Assembly: GCA_020881915.1 (NCBI GenBank)
Contig: JAJFPB010000001.1
Location: 5,704,001-5,768,000, forward strand
Direction: 5' to 3'
DNA length: 64,000 bases
Source: Paramyrothecium sp. XJ0827
Lineage: Eukaryota > Ascomycota > Sordariomycetes > Hypocreales > Stachybotryaceae
Below are positions 46,901 through 59,648 of this stretch, piece after piece. The first letter of the stretch is position 1, and each line of letters begins with the position of its first letter. The notes beneath the pieces are model-generated. The model saw only the letters and a list, made by a program, of their open reading frames with translations, searched no databases and was not told where the DNA came from. Both the position numbers and the translations under genes were made by a program.

Positions 46901-49900
46901 GCAGGTCTATTCCCGACTAGGGAAGTCTAGCAGTCTGAGGAGGGAGTGAGAGCACAGTGCTCCATCCAAGACACGGCTCCGGGAACGCCCCCCAAGGCCA
47001 AGCCGAAGACCCTCCGTGAACCCTTCCAGGCCTCTTCAACGCTCTTCTCCACGGCCCACTGCCATACAGTAGCAGAGTCTGCTAATGTGCAGTCCCGAAG
47101 TGCATCGCCCCACGGCTCCAACGTGCAGGACAATAGGCGGCACGCATGTAAAGGGGGAGCTGAAGAGCGGCCAAGCATGGCCTCGGTGATTCCATGTCGT
47201 CTTGGGCTTGGTCTAATCACTGAAGTTGCAGGGAAGGGTCCTGGTATTTTGGTAAAGCTTCAAACTGGCTTTTGTTTGATAAGCCAATGCAGCCTGCTGC
47301 AGAAGAAGCCATGATAACGCTGGGTCACGGTGGGAAACGCAATCAAAAGCTTCACCACGATGCAAAGTGAGGCTTGACGCAAATGATTATTTGGGATGAG
47401 AGGCAATCTCGGCCAAAGCAGGGAGTGATGGATCGGGTATTTTGCGCTTAGCATGCAGCTTGATGAGCTCTAATAAGGAGTTGCAAATGCACAATGGCCC
47501 ACCACACTCCTCTGTCAATGCCCACATGGGTCTTCTAGAAGCGGGAGCAACGAAGCTTGAAAGGCCAGATGTGCCATGGCATCAAAACAAAGCATTTGTC
47601 TGGACCTGGCCAAGCCTCGACACTGCAGGCATTGTGCTATCTTTGCTGATGCAGGACAAGGCCGCAGTCTCACAGTTAATCGAATCCTATCAACCGCTGA
47701 AGGTGCCCAATTGGTAGGTACATTGGCTCATTTGAAGCACTGTAGCGTCCTCGATTGCACGTCCCAGCCGTTACCTTAGGTGCAGGCTCTTTTTTTTCCC
47801 TCTCTTTTTGGCTGGTTACTGGTGAGGCCAAGGGGCCCCTTTGGACGGTAACGCTGTGGTGTACCAGTTGTACCTCTACTTTGCGCTTCCCTGCCAGTCG
47901 CGCAAAATTCGACAGGATCGACAGTGCAGAAACCTAAGGCAGGTAGCGGTGACCGTGTGGATGCGTCTATTAAATGTGCTTCGTTTGAATAAGGTCGGCC
48001 AACGAGAGGGCCCGCCCACCTTCCGCTATCCGATGCACCGACGTGTTGCCTTTTCTTGCCATACGCTGAGTGCTTTGAGATATTTGCACGCAGCGTAAAT
48101 GCATTGTACGCGAGTAATTTTTTGCAAAAAATCCATGTGTGTCTGCGCGACGATTCAGTACCAGGCCGCATTCCTCCACGGCCTACCTTATCGACTACGT
48201 CATGGTTGGATGGCGAATACGTCTCCGGATTCCGACTCGCATACACCCTCTTTCACGCGTATGACGGGCATCCAAGTCCAGAGCCAATCGCTAGCTCTCA
48301 ACTAGCCCGGGGTCTCGATCAAGCCTCTGTCCATCGGCTTCCCCGTCAAGTGGTGGGCAGGGCCAGGATGTGTCGTACTGTGCAGTACATCCCTGAACAC
48401 GAAACAACAGCAGATGTCTAGGCCCTGGTCCGTTTATCGCTCGACCTTGGCAAAAGATAGCAACGAGCAGCCAAAAACGTTGGTTTTAGCCAACGGGACC
48501 TTGTCATCGTTATTGATACGACGTATCTGTTGCTGTTGTCCTGCACATCGGCAGATATGCAAGGCATGGCCCTTGGACCGATTCGCGGTCATTTGCAGGT
48601 CGATCGTCCTTCTACAACGTCAACGAACGAACGTGCTAGGCCATAGCGTCTCTTTCGACCGACCCAGGGCGCTGACATGAATCGCTCACTTGCCCGTTTT
48701 TTTTCTCGCGCCCTGGTTGTGCTTACTCGGTCAGCTGCGCTGTGCAACTCGTTGGTTGATTAATGAGACAAACACTCCGTGCGCTGCGTTCCACAGTCCT
48801 GCTCTTGCTCTGAACACCGCGCTGCGTGTATTAGCCGGAGGTTCAACCCGAAGGCTGTCTATTCGGTAGCCTGTTTTCGCCAATGCCAGGTGTGCTTGGC
48901 TGTGAGATGTAGCCTGGAGCTAGAAAACCTCTCACTACTTCCACGTTGGCCTTTGCCGGCGACTCCTGGAGTTTATTCAACTCTCACCGACAGATGACTT
49001 TGTACCATGCCGTCTTCACTACACGCGACATCGACCTCGGAACTGGCCCACGAGGCATTTTGTGTCCTCCTACCCGCCCCATAACCCTCAACCCGGGGTT
49101 GCCCGCCATTCTACAGTACCTGGGCGCACAAGCTCCGGGACCCTGCAGCTCGACCCCGTGGGCACGAATCGGCTTCCCCTGCACTGTGCCCTTTCCTACT
49201 GCATGTCTAGGCCTGCAGGTCGTGAACCCCCAAGACCGTCTTTATTGTCTCTGCCCATGCTTGGCCAAAGACTCTTGGCGATACAATTAGATTACTGAGG
49301 GGAAGTAGATCGCGCATGCTTGGCTCAAGAGCGGTGCACTGGTCTCACTATGGGGGAGGCGAGATGGGGCCCTGGTCGTCGAGGTATTCCTCGAACCTGA
49401 GATTGCGTCTCTACGAGGACACGGTTTATTCTGGGGTCTGCTCCAATATTAATCTCAGCTGCAGTTATATCTGGCCCCAGTAGGAGTTGCCGTCATGGCA
49501 AGCTTGTTGCTTACAGCAGAACGAACGCACAAATCTATGCATATCGAGTTCATCATTCGACGGAGATGCCATTCAAAGCTCTCTTTACTCGTCTACTCTG
49601 TCAAGCTGTTAGCAAAAAAACCCGGACCGCGAAATCACAGGTAGAAGCTTCCATTATAAACAAACCTCTATAAATTACCTAAAATAAATATCAAAATGTT
49701 TGAAAAAAATTCCTTTTTCTTTTTCATGTTCCCTTATAATTCCCTGACATATTAACGATGGTCCCTTTTGCAGTCCGGGTATTTTTGCTCACCACTTTGT
49801 CTGTGCTCACCCCATCTCCAGCCCCCTTCCCCAAACGTCCATCTTGCGTGCGTATAAGAAAAGCTTGGCGCGCCCCTAGGGACAAAGGTGAAGCAAGGCG

Positions 49901-52900
49901 CTAACCACTGAGAATCTCCCTGACTATCTATCTTGGCGTCTTGCCAGGGCTACCCAGGAAGCGAGCTGCAGGCAAGTCGACAGGCAGACATAAATCGGCA
50001 ACATGCAGGGATCCTGGTGATGATCCACTTTCAGAATTAGAACCGATCCGCTCGATTAGTAGCCCAGCCATGGTCTGGAGATGAGCAGCGAGGAAAGCGA
50101 GTGGCGTGTATTCTGTACCTTGGCTTGCTTGCCTGCTTGGTGGTCGGCAAAAAATGATCCGCTGCCCGCTATCCGTTGCCCAGAGCCGTCGGTCAGCCTA
50201 GATTGGCAGACCTGAATCGCTCATCAACAACCGATACACTAACGCTACCCATATCACTTGGCCTCTGAAACACCCCATATTACTACAGAGCTGGTCATGG
50301 CCGCCATCGGCAGCAGAGATTCGGCACAAGAACAATGTCCATGATCCACTCGATGTCCGGGACAAGCTGCAAATATCGCCCCCTTCCCCACTTACAGAAG
50401 GGCCCCTACGCAAAATAAACAAGATGCGAGTGCCGCAGTCGTTTGATAGACACTCTCGAACTTGTTTGCGGTAAACTAGAACAAGCCAGCCGCACGGTGT
50501 TGATCCTCGAGCGTTTCGCAACCGCAACGGCGCCAACGCAGTGGAGGGATCGGCCTTCCATGCTGGTCTCGGTGAAAGCCCGCCAGTGCTCATCAACCGG
50601 GTTCTGCACAATTGGGATGTGTTTGCATGTACACAGCGTGTACGGGGAAGCCTCAGAGACCCGCCTCATCTCCGGGTAAGACGGTGCTGCATCGCTCGTT
50701 GTTTGCCTTGCCCTGCCTGCCGACCAGCCGGGGGCGGGATTGAAAATGAACAATGGCGTCAGTCGGGCCCAGGTGCCCTCTTCTCGGCCGGGTCTCACGG
50801 GATTTATGGAATGAAAGCCCTTTCGAAAACCTGGAATCTTGCGTCTCCAGATAGCATGTCTCGTGCCGCCACTGCCGAGTCGGCCACGCCTTACAGTCCC
50901 CTATTTTCTCTCCAACCCGGTCCCTTTCCCAGGAGCCACTCTGAGCCCACCAAAAAATTTAAAGGTAGGCACGGTGAAGGCTTGTGTGGAGGGATTGGAC
51001 GCACGCAAGGAAATGTCCGGCAATAAGCGGTATCCATACAGTACGCGAGCCCTCTTTGTGTGTTTCACTCCCCGTTCTGGCAGTTGCTCACGGACACTTC
51101 CAGAAATGGAGCCGGTCCTCGAAGCCGGTGTCATTGGAGGGAATCGCCGCACAGTATGCGAGAACAGACGGTAGATGCTCAACACAGACGGCGAGCCACC
51201 AGGGACCTGAAACGAAATGTTCGGTGCAAACATGCCCGTGCTCGTGTTCATCCAGTTCGAATGCTTCGGACATGCTTCTTCTGACTGAGGATGAGGATGA
51301 GGATGCGAGTCCCGGCGTTAGTTCTTCAACGGCTTCCTGCGACGCATCACCCTTGTGTCTCACCAAAAAAAGAAACGGTGAATAGACCTTTCGGCCCGTT
51401 CCCGAAGGAAGAATTCGGGATTATAGATTTGCCTCACAATTACTGCTTACTTACATGGCATTATCGCGCTCGCCGCCTGGCCTACCTTACATTGCCTCGC
51501 TGCTCTCCATACGTCATGCCAGTACGTCTCGATTCCGACGCACTTCCGTCGGTGAGAGATTTTGTAATTTGTTCCCTCTGAAAGACTGGGCTCAATAATC
51601 TCCAGCATCTCCGGCGGGAAAGCCGGGATGGTGAACAAGATGAGGCAATTCAAAACCGGCTCTCTCTTACCGAGGCACGACAAAAGGCTGCGCTGCGCTG
51701 CTTTGCTAGGCTGTACAGTATCGCAAGACTGTAGGCATGGTCTAAGGCGAACCGTGTTCTCCATAAGCCTAAAAGAACGCTGCTCAGCATGGGAGCCACA
51801 AAAAATTTCAATGCTGTTACCGAGACAACGAGGGATAAATCTCCCTCTCTCTCCGTGAGGCAGCCACTAGCAACATGTTTTCCTGTCCGCACTGGTTGAT
51901 CTCTCTTTTTCCAGTGCGATAAATGGCAGAATTGGCGCTTTGCGGGACCTGCACAGGCAGGGGTCCGAGAGCGGGAGGCTCCGTGCCATCTTCACCTCTT
52001 GTGTTAAGGTGTCTTGTTTCCCACGTCTACCCATCCCGAGGCTTGACTCGATACAGCATTTTAGAGGGAAGAGACGAAACATTGGGCGGCCGAGCGTTTT
52101 CGTCCCGCGCCTTTAGACTCAAGCTCTTCGTGCTGATGTGATGGTGAAACAGCCCGTCTACGCTCATCGTCTGTTTATCGGCCGGGTCTTCTGGCGAACA
52201 GGCGCTTGTGTTTCTTCTTGTCTTTGTTAGCTCGGATTGGGAAGATGAAACAAACGAAGCTGGTTGTTTCGAGCTTGGGAAAGGGCTTCCTCGTGGCCTC
52301 GACGCGAGCCAGTCAGCTCAACAAGCTCAAAACAGCGGTTTGTCTTGGCCAGTCCGGACATGACACGGGCGCTTCTTCAACCGTTGGGCTGTTACCGACC
52401 CGCAGCTGTATTCTGTGTAGCTTGTTTGGTGAATCGTGAAGCCTGTGCGTTTGCCAAACTCGAACCCACGAGGATGGACATCGTGCGGGCGGCCAAGTCG
52501 TCTGTGGCTGAGCTAACCACTTGTTCTCTCCACGGCGAACACGGTAGGAAGCATGAGTTCAAGGGCTTCCTGAATCATATCCCGCTTTTCCTTGTCCGAA
52601 TCATTCCCAGTCGCAACCCCCGCCCCGTGGTAAATGTTAATCAGACCTCGGTGATCTTCGCTACGCTTGACGTTGTGCCACTTGTCTCCACGTCCTTTTC
52701 AGAAACCCCCATGATAGAGATCAGCCTCAGTCGTGGCAATATCCCACATCATGTGGCAAATCATCATTCACACTATCCAGATCAAGCTCCCAGGCCAAAG
52801 TAGGTGCACAAGGGCTTGGATCGCTCAACAGCGCCGAGAGATGTATTGAGAACAATGTGGAGGTGCTACAGGGTAGCTTGGGTGATGTGAGAACATCGGC

Positions 52901-53553
52901 AACCAAGCATCAGAAGGAGTATACAAATTAAGAGGTAAATAAAGATCCAAGCGACGTGGGCAACGCAGATCTTGTAACTTTATCAGTATGTCACTCTGGT
53001 GTTTATGATTCTATGTGAGTAAAACCCAGGAGACTGTACTGTAATGCATTGCAGGCCCATTGAGCAAACCACTCAAGGGCCGAAAGGTTTGCAAGCACCT
53101 TCGCGACGACAGGATACCCTGTAGCTTCTCCTGCTTGCACTGGTCGGGTTTCGACGAGAAAAAAACGGGAGCAAAAGTTCCCGAGGCAGACTCAGCTCAT
53201 GCTCCTGTGTAATCTTAGATGACAGGCTGGTTGGTTGTAATGGAATCATCGAGCACACCGATCAACCTACGCGAGCACCAAAAGGACAAAGGCGGTCCAC
53301 TCGTAAAACTTGAATATAAAAGGAAAACTGAACCATAGAAACAACGAGCTTATCCGAAGCCCCATTCCCAAGGAACGCTTCTTATCCACTTAATGATACA
53401 TGCTAACCAGGAGTCAACCTTCCCTTTTTTTCATTAATGGGTTGGTAACCGACACCGCCCGCTGCCCAAAATGCCCAACCAACGCCGTAGTATGCAAGCC
53501 AGTATCCCTCGATCCTCCCAAGTATATTTGCATCTGAATGGATCTCTGTTGTC
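43951..53553. other. Gene-free stretch of about 9.6 kb between PMA1 promoter and SEB1 3' end
   Basis: I find no gene I can support. The longest frames (46059-46619 and 52264-52803, both +) have no domain, no hydrophobic pattern and no splice context. Base composition is mostly near that of the other intergenic DNA, so it does not look like one block of repeat-induced-mutation DNA. It contains a CATC tetranucleotide repeat (44381-44414), GGTA motifs (44708-44785, 45036-45090, 45199-45215) and an AT-rich island (about 49655-49750). It lies upstream of PMA1 and may be control DNA or hold non-coding RNAs. Confidence 0.5.
44381..44414. repeat. CATC tetranucleotide repeat
   Basis: About eight copies of CATC followed by CTGC/CTGCC units, roughly 660 bp upstream of the PMA1 start codon. 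Confidence 0.92.
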
Positions 53554-56071
53554 TCAATGGCCACCTGCGCCGGGGTCGGGGAATGCGAATCCAGCGGGAA
53601 AGTTGGGCATGCCGTTAGGAAGGGTTCCAATGCCGAACGGGAAGCCTCCCATGGGACCACCAGGAGCCATCCCCTCATCATGGCCACCCTTGCGAGCGTT
53701 ACTACCCCCGTGGCCATCGTCCCGGCTGCGGCGCCAACGGGAGAGATCATCGTCACGGCCGCGCGTGGACTTTGGTCCGTTGCTACCGCCCTTGTCCGTC
53801 TGCATCCTTCTGCTGATGGCCTTGGATGAAACACCCGCCCCAATCTCAATGTCCGGCTCCTCTACGCAGAGACCCGTCTCAATGGGACGGCCGCCACTGC
53901 CGCCATAGGGAGCCGTGAGCATCCACTTGCGGTCGGCCTCGGTCAACTTTTGGATAGGGATAACACTGACACCAGAGCTATAATCGCTGCAATCTCTGGG
54001 TCCAAACCCAACGCCCCATCGTGTCTGTTACGCAAAATATGTTAGCACCCGTTGAGACATGAAATTTATGGCACTTACTCTTAGGGCAACCTCCAGGTTG
54101 CGAGTATCCTCAGTTCCCTCCTTCGCGGCAACGGCATCACGGCGACTGATCATCTTGACGAACGCGTGCCGCTTGTCCTTATTCACAATGCAGGTTTGTA
54201 CCGTTCCAAACCGTGTGAAGATGTTACGCAATTCAGCTTCCGAGCAACTGATACAATGGTTAGTATTCAGAAACCAGCAAATAGCACGTTAAGGCACTCA
54301 CGTTACACCTCCTACGAATAGCGTTCGACTTAGGACCTTAATGTGTCCGGATGGCAAGTTGGGATCATACTCAATCCACTTCTCTACCTGGGGCAGGTTG
54401 TCCGACGGGCTCTCGCTTCGTCCGTGGCGCCCTTGGGGGCTTCGCTGACGATAGTCATTGCCTCGTCGGACATCACGGTCCCTTTCATCATGACGGCCAC
54501 GTGGAGGAGTATCACGCGCAAAGTCTGACCTATCGCGGCCACCACGGGGAGAGTTGCGAGCACCCCATCCACGATCAGGAGAACGAGAGCGTGAGCGGCC
54601 ACCGCGGTAACGTGTTGGAGACTTTAGACCGTCCTGGTATCCGCGATCACGCACGTCACCAGGCAATGGGACTGGCGCCCCCCAAGGCTGCTGCCCCGGG
54701 GCATAAGGATTCTGGGCGGCTGCAGGCGGCGGCTGCGAATTGGGAAGACTGCTACTGCCACCAGTCATGCTTTGAATCAAGGCCGGGATCTTGTCAAACG
54801 GGACGCCTTGATCTGCGAGCGCCTTAATTAACAGAATTTGCTGCTGTGTGTTGGTATCAAAGCCCGCGCTCCCAGGTGCAGGAGACGCCACGGGGTAAGG
54901 ATTCGAGTGGTTACTCGCGGGCACGGCACTAGGCGGAACGTTCTGGCCAAGCATTTGAGGCAGGGAGAATGGCAGCGAAGGCATATTTACGGACTGCGGC
55001 GCTGGGGGGTAGGAAGCCAGGGGCTGTGGCGGAGGATAGGTGGATGAAGCGGGCTGCGGCAGAGCCGAGGGAGGCATAGTATACGATGCCGTAGGGGCAG
55101 GGAGACTAGGGTTGCTGGGGGCAGCCGTGGTGTTCTGGCGAGCAATGTTCGCCAGCGCCTCAAGAATAGACGAGCCATTCGCGGGAAGAGTTGGCGCAGG
55201 AATTGCGGCATGGTTCTGCAACGACCCGAGGATGTTGGCTGGGGGACTGCCTGGCGGAGTTGTCGAGTCTGTGAGTGTTTCATACATTAGCAATGACTTT
55301 CGGCAACTTGAATGTCGGATACGGTGCTGCATCCAGCCGACAAGCGTATGAGATGGAAGTTGAGACATACTCAAAGGTTCGGTTGCCTGCCTTGGTGCAT
55401 GAAGCTTCTGCTTGAACGAGTCCAACATGGAAGTGGGGAAGGTTTGGCCCTTCTCCCAGATGTCAAGCAGTTTCTTAATCTTCTCCTACACGATGAGACA
55501 ATATGTGAGTTACCATTCCTAAGACTCGAGATACGCGGGGGAGAGAGCAATCTTCGACAACGGAACAATGCTACAAGCGATAATGTTCCAAGTACTTCGT
55601 AGACAGCTACGATTCAAGCGTTGCGTACCTTTTGTTCTTCTGGGGCAGACTGTAGAATGTCATTCATCAACACGGGCATGAGTTCCGTCACTCTGTGGAC
55701 GCCGGCGGCATACGTGCCATCTTGGGCTGAGCCGTTAATTGCCTGACCTTGAGCCTTGGCCTGCTCGAGCCATTTGCGTGTTACAGAGTCTACGACGTAA
55801 AGGACGCCCAGCTTGTGCGTCCCCGGAGCCTTCTTAAAGTGGGTGTAAATTTTCTGGATGAGAACCGACTCGGACTGTAGATGCGAGCGTCAGCACGGAT
55901 GAGTTGTGCGCATCGGGAGATCAGCATGATGCGTCAAGCCATGAAACCTACCTGAATATTGGCGACACAGAGCGATGTCAAACTGGTGATTCGAGAGCCA
56001 GACACGCCGGGCGGCTTCAAGTTGAGCATGGCCTGGAGACCAGCCTCCAGATCTGCTACAGCGGAAGCCAT
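53554..56071 (-). CDS. SEB1: Seb1/Nrd1-like RNA-binding termination factor (CID + RRM)
   Basis: A nuclear factor that binds the phosphorylated RNA polymerase II tail and nascent RNA, acting in 3'-end formation and transcription termination. On the minus strand the exons are 56071-55952, 55874-55629, 55485-55371, 55268-54302, 54247-54079 and 54024-53554, giving 695 residues. The CTD-interaction domain occupies residues 1-150 (MASAVADLEAGLQAMLNLKP; KLGVLYVVDSVTRKWLEQAK; KIKKLLDIWEKGQTFP). A Pro/Ser/Ala-rich disordered stretch and an RS/RGG-like region follow. The RRM (about 470-550) has HIKVLSRTLFVGGV, FTRFGTVQTCIVN and HAFVKMISRRDA, and continues into the Seb1-specific segment TRWGVGFGPRDCSDYSSGVS. 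The Gly/Pro-rich end is low complexity. Domain order and the extended RRM favour Seb1/SCAF type. All five introns keep frame. Confidence 0.92.
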
Positions 56072-57948
56072 GACGGTTGTCAGGAGAGCGTCAACGCGGT
56101 CAACTGCGATATACGGGCCTCTAGGGAATACGCAGAGCGCGGCAGCGCAGGGAATGTTGCTCGGGTGTGAGCCGCCGGCAATAGACGATCACTTTCAGCT
56201 GATTTAATACGCCTCCCGCGTTGTCTGAATGGGAGAGAATCCGCAACGTTTTACAAAAAAGCGCGCGATATTGTACAGAATGTAGAAGCGTCGCGAGTGT
56301 ACGAGTGGACAAGCCTCAAATGGTAGTACGTGATTTCCCGGAACGCTTTACGCAAAGGGGAGGAAGTTCCTGTTCTACTGCGATGAGGAAAGGCGCGCGA
56401 TCGCGTCACCAAGGCTGTCGGGTGCTGGACTTAAAAGGCCAGCAGCGCCGTCTAGTAGTTTGTCGGGGGAGAAGCTAGAAAGATTCGCGATATGAAAAGA
56501 AACGGCGAAGACCTGAGGGCAAAGGTGATGTCGCAGCCCTGTTGAGGATACCTATGATCCAGTCGATGAGATGGGGGAGTGATGCAGGAGAAAGAAGTGA
56601 GCGTGGAAGGGAGAGAAGACACGAGCGGCACTTGACGGGGGCGGGTGGGTCCTACACGAAAACTTCGTTGCCTCTGATAGTTGGTACGTACCTGGGCCAC
56701 TCTTATGCCTCAGGCAGAGGCTGGTTTAACCGATGATCGCCCTGAGGCAAGGTACCAAGCGGCGAGCAATATAACGCGGACTGCAAAATCGGAATATAGA
56801 AAATTTTTAAATAGTAATAATAGGAACAAAATTCATTTGAAAAGATTATTCATTTATTTCTAAATTGAAATTGCATCTTGATATGTAGTTTATTATAGTA
56901 GTTTTGGTAGAAGTAGCTGCTCACAGTACCTTAGTGGATTACTGATTCTGCTGTCGGCGTACCTCATGCAGCTTGGGTTACTTGCGACGTGCGATAAAGA
57001 AACTGGAACCCGATAAGGCCTACAGGTGTGTGTGTGCGTGGGGGATGTTTTCGTGAGGAAGCACAAACGGCGCTAGATCTGGCTCCGGGCAGTTTGTGCT
57101 TATTTCCGGCGTTTGACGGGGGCTGCCATGGCCGCATTTGATGACGGACTGCTGCATCCACGCTGGTTTTTCCCTTCTTCATTTCGAGCGCGGTACCTTG
57201 CAGTACTTTTAAAACGACTGCCTGGGCGAGAAGCAAAAAGGTCCGAGGCTTACCTTACTTGAGTGAGACGTCTGATTCTTACCACGAAATCCCCAATGGA
57301 TCAATACGGCCTCCGCCGGGTTGTCTCAGCTCTTCGATGAGTGAAATACCAGCATGAGAAGTGTAATCTCTACCAAGTAATGCGCCGGGTAATATGATGG
57401 GGTTTCCGTTGGGTGGTGAGACAAGGTTGGTGATAAGTGCCGGTCACGGAGTACCCTCAGGGCCGCATGCTCGAACTATGGCCCGGAGGGAGTGAGGATA
57501 TTGTCGCTGGTGTTCGTGAGGCTAATGTCATGTATCTCGATGTTGTTGCCCTTTGATTTTTTTTAATGTTTTTTTAATGTTTTTATGTTTTTTTTTTTTT
57601 TTTTGGCCCTCCTTCTCCTCCCGGAGTTGCTGTGCTTACTTGAATTGTTGGCGAGGCATTGTTGGGTGTTAGACAGGAGGGATTGCTTGTACTGGCCCGT
57701 ACCCGCTGCATCTGGCCCAAGGGTTTACCTCAGCAGCACGCATAGCACGCATTAGCACGCATCAGTGATGTAACTTCCGGCTGCTGGCCCATGCAACGGG
57801 GCTGCCCGGCTAACCTCGCATCCATGTCTCCGTGCTGGTAATTTTTTTGCTCGGCGATTCCTGCGTCTTTTTTACCTCGCCCCATCCACCCCCCAACTTC
57901 ATCCTTTATTCTTCACCCTTCTCATAATCTAGCCACAGCACCTTCGCA
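56072..57948. other. Divergent promoter region between SEB1 and citrate synthase
   Basis: About 1.9 kb with no gene. It has an AT-rich island (about 56775-56905), GGTA motifs (56684-56700, 56745-56757, 57246-57256), a T-rich run (57556-57604) and a pyrimidine-rich leader (about 57860-57940) just before citrate synthase. Confidence 0.55.
57556..57604. repeat. T-rich homopolymer tract
   Basis: Successive T runs separated by AATG or ATG and ending in about 18 T. It sits about 350 bp upstream of the citrate synthase start codon, where poly(dA:dT) tracts commonly exclude nucleosomes. Confidence 0.85.
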
Positions 57949-59648
57949 ATGGCTTCCGTTACCCGTCTCAGCAACTCTGCCCTTCGGGCCTCCCTCAGGA
58001 CTCCTGCCTTCAATGGCCGGACCGCTGCTTTCAACGCTGCGCGCTGCTACTCCGCCAAGACTCAGGTATGGAGCTTCCCCCTTCTCGTCCGAGCTGGCGA
58101 TGCGCTTCGCAAATCTCCCTTCGCTAACAAGTTACCTTTCAGACCCTGAAGGAGCGCTTCGCCGAGATTCTCCCCGAGAAGATTGAGCAGATCAAGGCTC
58201 TGCGAAAGTCCGTGACTAGCTTCCCGTCGTCTCCGGCTGCGCCGATGCAATAGGCTAACATGTACCCAAGGGAGCATGGCTCCAAGGTCATTGATAAGGT
58301 TACCCTTGACCAGGTCTACGGCGGTGCCCGTGGCATCAAGTGCCTCGTCTGGGAGGGTTCCGTTCTCGACTCTGAGGAGGGTATCCGTTTCCGTGGCAAG
58401 ACCATCCCTGAGTGCCAGGAGCTTCTTCCCAAGGCCCCTGGTGGCAAGGAGCCTCTTCCCGAGGGTGAGTGGAAGCTCCAATGTGTCTTGATTTCGTTCT
58501 TGGGCTCTAATTGAAACCCGCTTAGGTCTTTTCTGGCTTCTCCTGACCGGCGAGGTCCCCTCCGAGCAGCAGGTCCGCGACCTCTCCGCCGAGTGGGCTG
58601 CCCGCTCCGACCTCCCCAAGTTCGTCGAGGAGCTGATTGACCACTGCCCTACCGACCTGCACCCCATGGCTCAGTTCTCGCTCGCCGTCACTGCCCTCGA
58701 GCACACCTCTTCTTTCGCCAAGGCCTACGCCAAGGGTATCAACAAGAAGGACTACTGGGGCTACACCTTTGAGGACTCCATGGACCTGATCGCCAAGCTG
58801 CCCAACATTGCCTCGCGCATCTACCAGAATGTCTTCAAGGGCGGCAAGGTTGCTCCCATCCAGAAGGACAAGGACTACTCGTTCAACTTCGCCAACCAGC
58901 TCGGCTTCGGCGAGAACCAGGACTTCATTGAGCTGATGCGTCTCTACCTTACCATCCACACCGACCACGAGGGTGGCAACGTCAGCGCCCACACCACCCA
59001 CCTTGTTGGTAGCGCTCTCAGCTCCCCCTTCCTGTCCCTGGCCGCTGGTCTCAACGGTCTGGCCGGTCCCCTGCACGGCCTGGCCAACCAGGAGGTGCTC
59101 AACTGGCTCACCGAGATGAAGAAGTCTGTCGGCGACGACCTCAGCGACAAGGCCATCACCGACTACCTGTGGTCCACCCTCAACGCCGGCCGCGTCGTTC
59201 CTGGCTACGGCCACGCCGTTCTGCGCAAGACTGACCCCCGTTACATGGCTCAGCGCAAGTTCGCTCAGGGTACGTATAAACCCCGAAACCCGTGATTCGG
59301 GACCGGAGCGCGCTCACGTCTGACGAATCAATGCTAACATCCAATGCAGAGAAGATGCCCGAGGACCCCATGTTCAAGCTCGTCAGCCAGGTCTACAAGA
59401 TTGCCCCTGGTGTCCTGACTGAGCACGGCAAGACTAAGAACCCCTACCCCAACGTCGACGCCCACTCCGGTGTCCTCCTGCAGTACTACGGTCTTACCGA
59501 GGCCAACTACTACACCGTCCTGTTCGGTGTTTCCCGCGCCATTGGTGTCCTGCCCCAGCTGATTCTCGACCGCGCCTTCGGTGCCCCCATCGAGCGCCCC
59601 AAGTCCTTCTCTACCGAGAAGTGGATCGAGCTCGCCAAGAAGCTGTAA
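57949..59648 (+). CDS. CIT1: Citrate synthase, mitochondrial
   Basis: Condenses oxaloacetate and acetyl-CoA to citrate, the entry step of the TCA cycle. Exons are 57949-58065, 58143-58207, 58271-58464, 58526-59269 and 59350-59648, giving 472 residues, normal for the family. Exon 1 encodes almost exactly the mitochondrial presequence: [19 protein letters not shown] is rich in Arg, Ser and Ala and lacks acids. The catalytic triad is intact: His309 in [12 protein letters not shown], His355 in [14 protein letters not shown] and Asp410 in YPNVDAHSG, each 35 beyond the pig enzyme numbering. The presequence favours the mitochondrial TCA enzyme over peroxisomal citrate or methylcitrate synthase; I see no SKL-type end (it stops LAKKL). 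The co-oriented neighbour is the mitochondrial citrate carrier. Confidence 0.95.

Noticed and set aside
52264..52803. A 179-codon plus-strand frame upstream of PMA1
   Set aside because: No recognisable family, no splice structure, composition as expected by chance.
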